Assembly (NCBI GenBank): GCA_944326625.1
Contig: CALVER010000107.1
Span: 1-5,630 of the forward strand
Direction: 5' to 3'
Source: Candidatus Gastranaerophilales bacterium
Lineage (GTDB): Bacteria > Cyanobacteriota > Vampirovibrionia > Gastranaerophilales > Gastranaerophilaceae
DNA length: 5,630 nucleotides
Position 1 is the first letter of the stretch. Every line of letters starts with the position of its first letter. Position numbers and translations under genes: made by a program. Under the pieces are notes generated by a model. It saw nothing but the letters and a program-made list of their open reading frames with translations. It did no database searches and was not told the DNA's origin. Positions 1 through 4,644 of this stretch are shown piece after piece.

Positions 1-129
1 TACGAAATAGTTGAAAAAATGATGTCAGAACACAAAGTTATCCAAAACCCTGCAATAGACGAAATCTTTGAAGTCGACAAAGACATCCGCAAAAAAACAA
101 AAGAATTTATTAAAAATTATGCCAAATAG
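1..129 (+). CDS. C-terminal end of an unidentified protein (partial)
   Basis: An open frame enters from the left edge in frame 1 and ends at TAG (127-129), giving the last 42 residues of a protein whose start lies outside the window. The tail is highly charged and probably helical: it begins YEIVEKMMSEHKV, passes through an acidic stretch (DEIFEVDKD) and ends with the lysine-rich KKTKEFIKNYAK. No cysteine or membrane segment is visible, and no motif that I recognise, so no function is offered. Its last 11 bases overlap the start of the helix-turn-helix gene at 119, which suggests co-transcription. Reality as a gene is inferred from the open frame to the window edge and from this tight coupling. 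Confidence 0.55.
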   Translation, partial: YEIVEKMMSEHKVIQNPAIDEIFEVDKDIRKKTKEFIKNYAK

Positions 130-364
130 AACTTTCAACAAAATAATCTGCCAAAGAATAGCAGACTTAAGAAAACAGCACAATTTAACGCTGGAACAAC
201 TTGCATATCAAAGCGGCATTTCTAAAGGCGGATTAAGTGAGATTGAAAAAAATATGAAAGAGCCGCGTGCATATACAATTATTAAAATCTGTACAGGGCT
301 TGGAATTACAATGAAAGATTTCTTTGACTTCAAAGAAATTAACGATTTTATGAATGAATTATAA
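119..364 (+). CDS. Small Cro/C1-type (XRE) helix-turn-helix regulator
   Basis: This 81-residue protein is almost entirely one XRE/Cro-C1 DNA-binding domain. Residues about 10-22 (ICQRIADLRKQHN) form helix 1, TLEQLAYQSG (24-33) helix 2 and ISKGGLSEIEKN (34-45) the recognition helix. EPRAYTIIKICTGLGI (48-63) supplies the usual closing helices, and a short FFDFKEINDF tail follows. The SKGGLSEIE and EP..TI.KI..GL.I signatures are classic for the family. I infer that it acts as a cytoplasmic DNA-binding repressor; its target and ligand are unknown. The ATG at 119 was chosen because the domain begins soon after it. The frame stays open upstream to a TTG at 68, but that would add 17 lysine-rich residues inside the previous gene. 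No clear Shine-Dalgarno precedes 119, so translation probably depends on coupling to the upstream gene, which it overlaps by 11 bases. It converges on priA with a 6-base overlap. Confidence 0.88.
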   Translation: MPNRTFNKIICQRIADLRKQHNLTLEQLAYQSGISKGGLSEIEKNMKEPRAYTIIKICTGLGITMKDFFDFKEINDFMNEL

Positions 365-2557
365 AATATCCAGCGGGTCCACATCTATTGTGAGCTTAAT
401 ATCTTTTGGCATTGTGATTTTGTTCAAAAAACTTGAAATAAATCTGTGACCTTTTTCGTCCATTTTGTTTTTAATAAGGATTTGGAAACGATACTGCCCG
501 TTGAGCCGCTCGATTACACAGTTTGTGGGACCCAAAACCTCAAGCCGCTCGGATATTCCGTATTTTTCAACCATTGTACAAAGTCTCAAGGCAATCTCCT
601 GTGCTGATTTTTCAGCGCGGAAGTTGTTTTCACAAGCCAAAACAAGTCTTATAATCTGGCTGAAAGGCGGGTAATCAAATTCCTCACGGGCAGCAATTTC
701 TTTTTCAAAAAATTCACCGTAATTTTGGGATTTAGCACTTTCAAGCGCATAAAATTCAGGGTTATAAGTTTGAAAAAACACACGTCCCGCGAAATCTCCG
801 CGTCCGGCACGCCCAGCCACCTGCGTCAAAAGCTGAAATCCGCGCTCTGATGCTCTGAAATCCGGCAGGTTAAAGCTTGCATCAGCTGAAATAACCCCGA
901 CAAGCGTAACATTCGGGTTATCCAAACCTTTTGCAATCATCTGCGTGCCGACCAGAATATCTATATCCCCCTTTTGAAATCGCTCCAAAAGCCTTATGTG
1001 TTCGCCTTTTCTGACAAGAATGTCGCTGTCGATACGTTCAACTTTTTTATCCGGATAAAGCTCTTTGATGTACTGTTCAATCTTCTGGGTGCCTGTTCCG
1101 CTGTTTTTCAAAGCATCCGAGCCGCATTCGGGACAAAAATCAGGAAAGCTTTCACTGTGGTTGCAATAGTGACATTTCAAACGCTGTTCACGCGCGTGCC
1201 AGATCATCGGGATAGCGCAATTAGGGCATTCAATTACATGCCCGCATGCCTGACACTGGGTAAACGTTGAAAACCCGCGGCGATTAATCAACAAAATCAC
1301 CTGCTGATTATTCTCTAAAGTTTCATTAATCGCGACCTGCAAAGGCTTTGAAATCACATTTTTGTAAGCCGCGCGGCCGTATTCCTGCATATTTATGACG
1401 GTAACCGGCGGAACTTTTGCGTCATTATATCTTTTTCTAAGCTCAAAAAGATTACCGGAATTCACTGCCCTGTAGTAAACCGAAATATCGGGCGTTGCAG
1501 ATCCCAATAAAAGCGGACAGTTATGAAATTCGGCAAGTTTACGCGCAACAACACGCGCATCATATCTTGGCGCAGGATTTGTTTGCTTATAGGCGCCTTC
1601 GTGCTCCTCATCAATTATAATTAAGCCGATATTTTGCAATGGTGCAAAAACAGCTGAACGAGCACCCGCAAGTATTTTAATTTCATTTTTGTATAATTTT
1701 TGCCATACATCATACCTTTCGCCGTCAGAAATGCTGCTGTGCCATATTGCAACGTCATCAGTGCCGAATTTTTTCGCCAGACGCTTAGTTAATTGTGATG
1801 CAAGTGCGATTTCCGGCACTAAGAACAAAACATTTTTACCTGCTTTGATTGTATCGTCAATTAATTTAAAATAAACTTCCGTTTTGCCGCTTGCCGTAAC
1901 ACCATGTAATAATATTGTTTTATTACCTTCAGCTTTATTTTTTATCCCTTCGTAGACTTTTTGCTGATCGGGTGAAAGTTCAAACAGCGGTTCTTTTTCC
2001 GTAATTTTTAATATATCTAGCGGGTTGCGGTATAATTCTTCCGCCGTAATCTTTAAACAGCCAAGTTCTTCAAGTTTTTTAATGGTATTACGCGTTGTTT
2101 TTGCCTGACGTTCAAACAAAATCAAAGGCATTTTGCCGGATATTTGCAAAATTTCCAGAACCTCTTTTTGCCTCTTTGTCGCCCCGTCAAACTTTACAAA
2201 TTCAACCGCCTGTTCGGTTTTTGAAGCTTTTTCAATTAATTTCAAAGGAATTGCCGCGTTCAAAACAGTAACCAGATCACAGCAGTAGTAATTTGCAACC
2301 CATTCAAGTAATTTTAAATAATCAATGGAAAAAAGCGGCTTTTCATCAAGAATTTTGCTTATCTTTTTTACCTTAAAATCACCCGGCAGATAACCCGAAA
2401 ACCCCACACAAAAAGCATTAATAAGCCCCTGACGCCCGAAAGGCACCAGAATCGCCTGACCGATTTGAATTTTATCCTTCATCTCATCAGGGATTAAATA
2501 ACTGAAAGTTTTTACCCCCAGCCCTTTTATATTCACAAGAGCAAGAGCGTATTTCAT
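359..2557 (-). CDS. priA: Primosomal protein N' (replication restart helicase PriA)
   Basis: PriA recognises stalled or repaired forks and reloads the replicative helicase away from the origin. At 732 residues it is full length for the family. The N-terminal 3'-end-binding and winged-helix regions cover about 1-190. The helicase core has Walker A GVTASGKT (219-226), a DEEH box (316-319), GSATP (352-356), GTQMIAKGLDNPN (537-549) and the motif VI stretch QVAGRAGRG (579-587). Between the helicase lobes lies the zinc module with eight cysteines (435, 438, 444, 447, 462, 465, 475, 478) in the usual paired spacing. The C-terminal domain ends IDVDPLDIL, as in complete homologues. The Walker A Ala222 replaces the more common Gly, which the P-loop consensus allows. 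The start ATG sits in a TAATG junction with the upstream PC4-like gene. The GAGGA in that gene's last codons is only 3 bases from the ATG, so translation is probably coupled. The 3' end overlaps the convergent regulator gene by 6 bases, leaving no room for a dedicated terminator. Confidence 0.97.
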   Translation of the reverse strand: MKYALALVNIKGLGVKTFSYLIPDEMKDKIQIGQAILVPFGRQGLINAFCVGFSGYLPGDFKVKKISKILDEKPLFSIDYLKLLEWVANYYCCDLVTVLNAAIPLKLIEKASKTEQAVEFVKFDGATKRQKEVLEILQISGKMPLILFERQAKTTRNTIKKLEELGCLKITAEELYRNPLDILKITEKEPLFELSPDQQKVYEGIKNKAEGNKTILLHGVTASGKTEVYFKLIDDTIKAGKNVLFLVPEIALASQLTKRLAKKFGTDDVAIWHSSISDGERYDVWQKLYKNEIKILAGARSAVFAPLQNIGLIIIDEEHEGAYKQTNPAPRYDARVVARKLAEFHNCPLLLGSATPDISVYYRAVNSGNLFELRKRYNDAKVPPVTVINMQEYGRAAYKNVISKPLQVAINETLENNQQVILLINRRGFSTFTQCQACGHVIECPNCAIPMIWHAREQRLKCHYCNHSESFPDFCPECGSDALKNSGTGTQKIEQYIKELYPDKKVERIDSDILVRKGEHIRLLERFQKGDIDILVGTQMIAKGLDNPNVTLVGVISADASFNLPDFRASERGFQLLTQVAGRAGRGDFAGRVFFQTYNPEFYALESAKSQNYGEFFEKEIAAREEFDYPPFSQIIRLVLACENNFRAEKSAQEIALRLCTMVEKYGISERLEVLGPTNCVIERLNGQYRFQILIKNKMDEKGHRFISSFLNKITMPKDIKLTIDVDPLDIL

Positions 2558-2790
2558 TATTCCTCAGCCATAAATTCTTTTCTTGCTTCCTGTATAGCTT
2601 CTTCCAAAAGATCAAGCTGATCGGGAGTAAAGGTTACGCCTTTTTTGGTCGGAAGCCAGCTTGCACCGCCGTCGGTTGTATAGAATATTCTCATATTAAG
2701 GTAACTTTTGCCTTTATATTCACTGATAGAAATCTGTAACTGCTCTGTTTCACTTCTCTCAATAACTGCCAAATTTTTTGCGTCTGCCAT
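2557..2790 (-). CDS. PC4-family (transcriptional coactivator p15-like) ssDNA-binding protein
   Basis: This 77-residue protein matches the PC4/p15 fold family, small dimeric proteins that bind single-stranded DNA through a curved beta-sheet. The visible pattern is an N-terminal strand around ERSETEQLQISISEY (11-25), then YKGKSYLNMRIFY (25-37), an aspartate/glycine turn, WLPTKKGVTFT (45-55) and a C-terminal helix PDQLDLLEEAIQEARKEF. The YKGK..L..R..Y and PTKKGV.(F/L)TP.Q signatures are the family hallmark. In bacteria these proteins are poorly characterised; YdbC of Lactococcus is the structurally studied relative. An AAGGAGG site (complement of 2798-2804) lies 7 bases before the ATG, which fixes the start. 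The stop overlaps the priA start by one base (TAATG), so both proteins come from one operon. A role in handling ssDNA alongside PriA is inferred from that context. Confidence 0.88.
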   Translation of the reverse strand: MADAKNLAVIERSETEQLQISISEYKGKSYLNMRIFYTTDGGASWLPTKKGVTFTPDQLDLLEEAIQEARKEFMAEE

Positions 2791-2797
2791 AATTTTT

Positions 2798-2843
2798 CCT
2801 CCTTAACTAATAAAATTATAATAACACAAATTTTTTGTTTTAT
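2798..2843 (-). promoter_or_regulatory. Candidate promoter and ribosome binding site for the PC4-priA operon
   Basis: On the minus strand a perfect TATAAT (complement of 2815-2820) lies upstream of an AAGGAGG (complement of 2798-2804) and the ATG at 2790. The -35 is weak: at 17-base spacing the hexamer is ATAAAA (complement of 2838-2843). The -10 and the ribosome binding site are directly visible. The promoter assignment is an inference, and it shares an 84-base divergent intergenic with dapB. Confidence 0.5.
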
Positions 2844-2867
2844 GCTAAAATAAAATGACAAAAGGAG
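2843..2867 (+). promoter_or_regulatory. Candidate extended -10 promoter and ribosome binding site of dapB
   Basis: TGcTAAAAT (2843-2851) is an extended -10 element, and AAAGGAG (2861-2867) ends 7 bases before the dapB ATG. No good -35 is visible: at 17-base spacing the sequence is AACACA. The start site would fall near 2857, giving a leader of about 17 bases, so no riboswitch or leader peptide fits here. The ribosome binding site is clear; the promoter is an inference. Confidence 0.5.
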
Positions 2868-2874
2868 AGAAATT

Positions 2875-3627
2875 ATGATAAAAGTTGCAGTATGCGGAGC
2901 TTTAGGCAAAATGGGAAAAGAAGTTGTTAATGCGGTTAAAGAACATCCTGCAACAGAACTTGCAGCACAAATTGATATTGTACCGGCGGAAGGTGTTTTC
3001 CAATCAATTGATGAGGCTTCAAAAAATTGCAAAATTGACGTAGTAATTGATTTTACCCAGCCGAAATCAATCTATGAAAATGCAAAATACTGCCTTACAC
3101 ACAATATAAAAATCGTAATCGGCACAACCGGATTAACCGACGAACAAATCAACGAGCTTGAAAAACTCTCCAAAGAAAATAATACAGGCTGTTTTATTGC
3201 GCCGAATTTTTCAACGGGTGCGGTTTTGATGATGAAATGCGCAGAACTTTGCGCAAAATACTTTGACAATGCGGAAATTATTGAACTTCACCACAACCAG
3301 AAAAAAGATGCCCCATCAGGCACGGCAATAAAAACAGCATTAATGATGTCAAAAGCAAAAGAAAGTTTCACCACGGGCAACTCGCCTGAAACCGAAACAA
3401 TTCAAGGTTCAAGAGGCGGTGCATCCTACTCTGATATTCATATACATTCTGTCAGAATGCCGGGGTATATGGCATCACAAGAAGTTATTTTCGGCTCTAT
3501 TGGACAAACTTTAACCATAAGACACGATTCAACTGACAGAAAATGTTACATGCCGGGGATTTTGCTTGCGACAAAACACGTTGTTCAGCATAACAATTTT
3601 GTTTACGGATTGGAAAATATTCTTTAG
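2875..3627 (+). CDS. dapB: 4-hydroxy-tetrahydrodipicolinate reductase
   Basis: DapB reduces the DapA product to tetrahydrodipicolinate with NAD(P)H in the cytoplasm, on the way to meso-diaminopimelate and lysine. The 250-residue length is normal. The N-terminal Rossmann domain has the nucleotide loop GALGKMG (8-14), the VVIDFTQP strand (56-63), GTTG (83-86) and APNFS (109-113). The C-terminal substrate domain carries the diagnostic ELHHNQKKDAPSGTA block (137-151), with the catalytic His139-His140 pair, Lys144 and the SGT substrate loop. HSVRMPGY (191-198) and QEVIFG..GQTLTIRHDS.DR (202-222) follow. The usual histidine before QEV (GHQEV) is replaced here by Ser201 (ASQEV), a mild deviation. 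The start is fixed by AAAGGAG 7 bases upstream. The gene is divergent from the PC4-priA operon. asd, another step of the same pathway, lies about 1 kb downstream, beyond a pilin-like gene. Confidence 0.97.
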   Translation: MIKVAVCGALGKMGKEVVNAVKEHPATELAAQIDIVPAEGVFQSIDEASKNCKIDVVIDFTQPKSIYENAKYCLTHNIKIVIGTTGLTDEQINELEKLSKENNTGCFIAPNFSTGAVLMMKCAELCAKYFDNAEIIELHHNQKKDAPSGTAIKTALMMSKAKESFTTGNSPETETIQGSRGGASYSDIHIHSVRMPGYMASQEVIFGSIGQTLTIRHDSTDRKCYMPGILLATKHVVQHNNFVYGLENIL

Positions 3628-3640
3628 AGTTTGTAAACAA
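3599..3640. repeat. Imperfectly placed inverted repeat at the end of dapB
   Basis: TTGTTTAC (3599-3606) and GTAAACAA (3633-3640) are perfect 8-base complements separated by 26 bases that include the dapB stop. No T-tract follows, so it does not read as an intrinsic terminator. It ends one base before the -35 of the next promoter, so it might be an operator or a chance AT-rich match. Confidence 0.3.
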
Positions 3641-3641
3641 C

Positions 3642-3670
3642 TTGATAAGAATCTTAAAAATTGATATAAT
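3642..3670 (+). promoter_or_regulatory. Strong sigma-70-type promoter upstream of the poly-G leader ORF
   Basis: TTGATA (3642-3647) and TATAAT (3665-3670) are separated by exactly 17 bases, and the -10 is extended by TG at 3662-3663. This is one of the best promoter matches in the window. The predicted start site near 3677 is about 28 bases before the ATG at 3705. Seen directly; activity is inferred. Confidence 0.75.
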
Positions 3671-3704
3671 AAATTTGTAACATAATAAATTGGAGGCTTA
3701 AGAT

Positions 3705-3776
3705 ATGGGCGCAAATACGCATTACAACTATATTCCTGTCAGGGGGGGGGGGCAGATTCTGAATTTGCTTGTTTAA
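3705..3776 (+). CDS. Short leader ORF containing a poly-G tract (23 aa; possible out-of-frame 5' part of the pilin gene)
   Basis: The ATG at 3705 follows GGAGG (3692-3696) at an ideal 8-base distance and sits about 28 bases downstream of a near-consensus promoter, so initiation here is plausible. It reads MGANTHYNYIPVRGGGQILNLLV and stops at TAA (3774-3776). Codons 13-16 come from a run of 11 G residues. With 12 G (or 9) the frame would instead continue through 34 further stop-free codons into the prepilin ORF at 3854, making a protein of about 299 residues. With 10 G it would stop at TGA a few codons after the tract. I do not recognise the peptide. It may be a small independent peptide, a regulatory upstream ORF, or the phase-OFF form (or a sequencing-error form) of an N-terminally extended pilin. 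Too little sequence exists to choose. Confidence 0.45.
   Translation: MGANTHYNYIPVRGGGQILNLLV
3742..3752 (+). repeat. Homopolymeric G tract (11 G), candidate phase-variation site
   Basis: Eleven consecutive G residues interrupt otherwise AT-rich sequence inside a translated-looking frame. Such tracts are known slipped-strand contingency sites in Campylobacter, Helicobacter and Neisseria. The length as given puts the upstream ATG out of frame with the prepilin; one added G restores the frame. A homopolymer miscount, or a poly-G artefact of two-colour sequencing, would look the same. Confidence 0.8.
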
Positions 3777-3791
3777 CCTCCTCAAATAAAC

Positions 3792-3820
3792 TTGACTTTT
3801 TGGCTAACCAAAACTATAAT
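3792..3820 (+). promoter_or_regulatory. Near-consensus promoter directly upstream of the pilin-like gene
   Basis: TTGACT (3792-3797) and TATAAT (3815-3820) are separated by 17 bases. The predicted start near 3826 lies about 28 bases before the ATG at 3854 and upstream of its GGAG site. This supports 3854 as an independent start and rules out the in-frame TTG at 3800, which would precede the transcript. Activity is inferred from sequence only. Confidence 0.65.
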
Positions 3821-3844
3821 TTAGGTATAGGTAATTATAGATTT

Positions 3845-3848
3845 GGAG
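3845..3848 (+). promoter_or_regulatory. Ribosome binding site deciding the pilin start
   Basis: GGAG (in TTTGGAGATTCT) lies 5 bases before the ATG at 3854 and is the only Shine-Dalgarno-like sequence close to the prepilin leader. It favours MKKLG|FTLAE as the N-terminus over the frame's upstream extension. Confidence 0.6.
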
Positions 3849-3853
3849 ATTCT

Positions 3854-4603
3854 ATGAAAAAACTTGGTTTTACCTTGGCTGAAGTTTTAATTACTTTGGG
3901 AATTATCGGCGTTGTCGCAGCCATGACTATTCCGACTTTGATTGCAAATTATCAGGAGAAACAAACCATTTCCAGACTTACTAAGGCGTACGCAACAATT
4001 AGTAACGCTTATCAAATGGCTAAGGTTGAAAACGGCGAATTATCTGCCTGGGGGTTTACTGGAAACTCTACTAACGGAACAACCGATGAAGACGGCAACT
4101 ACGAAATCGCAGATGCAACTGTTAACAACTCAAATCTTTTCTGGGCTAAAATGGTTCCATATTTAAAAGTTGTCAAACATACTGATACAACAAAAGATAA
4201 TTATCAGTTTGATACATACACACTTGATGGAAGACGATCCGGTATGCTTACGATGTCAACTGTCGAACTCGCAGACGGCACAACTTTCTTCGGAGGTTAT
4301 ATAGGCGATTATAGATGTTCTGATACCGCCGTTACTTGTGGCGACTTTGCTGTTGATATAAATGGTATTAATACGGAGCCAAATACATTTGGTAAAGATA
4401 TTTTTTATTTTGATGTAACTAAAAACGGAATAAAACCTCAAGGAAGGGAAGAAAGACGACCTTTTGATGATTACTGCAATATGACAAAAACTTCAACAGA
4501 TTTTAACGGCTACGGCTGTGCTGCATGGATTTTGCAGAATAAAAACATGGATTATCTGAAATGTAATGACCTTACATGGGATGGCAAACACACTTGTGAT
4601 TAA
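3854..4603 (+). CDS. Type IV pilin-like / pseudopilin protein with N-terminal methylation motif
   Basis: From the ATG at 3854 the product has 249 residues. MKKLG is a short basic leader that a prepilin peptidase (PilD type) would cut after Gly5. The mature chain starts FTLAE with the conserved Glu at +5, followed by the hydrophobic helix LITLGIIGVVAAMTIPTLI (12-30) used both as membrane anchor and assembly helix. The soluble domain holds six cysteines (155, 162, 208, 222, 237, 248), enough for three disulfides. It also has the DINGINTEPNTFGKDIFYF block (168-186) that I recall from the many pilin-like proteins of Gastranaerophilales. The protein is exported and surface-associated; whether it forms a fibre, is a minor tip pilin or is a secretion pseudopilin cannot be told. 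No assembly ATPase, secretin or peptidase gene is nearby, so it is an orphan pilin. It has its own promoter (3792-3820), sits between two lysine-pathway genes, and may be expressed as an extended form if the upstream G tract changes length. Confidence 0.9.
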   Translation: MKKLGFTLAEVLITLGIIGVVAAMTIPTLIANYQEKQTISRLTKAYATISNAYQMAKVENGELSAWGFTGNSTNGTTDEDGNYEIADATVNNSNLFWAKMVPYLKVVKHTDTTKDNYQFDTYTLDGRRSGMLTMSTVELADGTTFFGGYIGDYRCSDTAVTCGDFAVDINGINTEPNTFGKDIFYFDVTKNGIKPQGREERRPFDDYCNMTKTSTDFNGYGCAAWILQNKNMDYLKCNDLTWDGKHTCD

Positions 4604-4631
4604 TAATTTTGTGATATAATCTTTTCACAAG
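4593..4631. repeat. TTGTGA half-site cluster around the asd promoter (possible operator)
   Basis: CTTGTGA (4593-4599) and TCACAAG (4625-4631) are a perfect 7-base inverted repeat with a 25-base spacer. A third copy, TTGTGAT, lies at 4609-4615 and duplicates 4594-4600 directly; with the right arm it makes TTGTGA-N10-TCACAA centred on the -10. No T-tract follows, so it is a poor terminator for the pilin gene. The geometry suits a repressor overlapping the promoter, but the binding protein is unknown and chance cannot be excluded. Confidence 0.4.
4612..4620 (+). promoter_or_regulatory. Extended -10 promoter of asd
   Basis: TGATATAAT (4612-4620) is a perfect extended -10 (TGn plus TATAAT). A partial -35, TTGTGA (4594-4599), is at 15-base spacing, shorter than ideal; the extended element may compensate. 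The start site would be near 4627, giving an 18-base leader with AGAGGA before the ATG at 4645. The same nine bases TGATATAAT form the extended -10 at 3662-3670. Confidence 0.6.
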
Positions 4632-4644
4632 AGAGGAAAATATC

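Noticed and set aside
68..118. TTG start at 68 for the helix-turn-helix regulator
   Set aside because: It would add a lysine-rich 17-residue stretch with no family support, deep inside the preceding frame, and there is no ribosome binding site. ATG 119 fits the domain.
1..364. Toxin-antitoxin (HigBA-like) pair
   Set aside because: The order and overlap would fit, but the visible 42-residue tail has no RelE/HigB features and most of the gene is outside the window.
974..1270. Plus-strand open frame inside priA
   Set aside because: It is an antisense shadow of the helicase gene, lying opposite the zinc-finger region; no motif or ribosome binding site.
2791..2874. Riboswitch (lysine type) ahead of dapB
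   Set aside because: The whole divergent intergenic is 84 bases and the predicted dapB leader is about 17 bases, too short for a lysine riboswitch.
2691..3032. Minus-strand 113-residue open frame across the dapB/PC4 intergenic
   Set aside because: It overlaps both well-supported genes in other frames, and its product shows no recognisable motif.
3599..3640. Intrinsic terminator after dapB
   Set aside because: The 8-base arms are AT-rich with a 26-base loop, and no T-tract follows.
3800..3853. TTG start at 3800 for the pilin-like protein
   Set aside because: It lies inside the spacer of the 3792-3820 promoter, has no Shine-Dalgarno and would give an atypical leader. ATG 3854 has GGAG and a standard prepilin leader.
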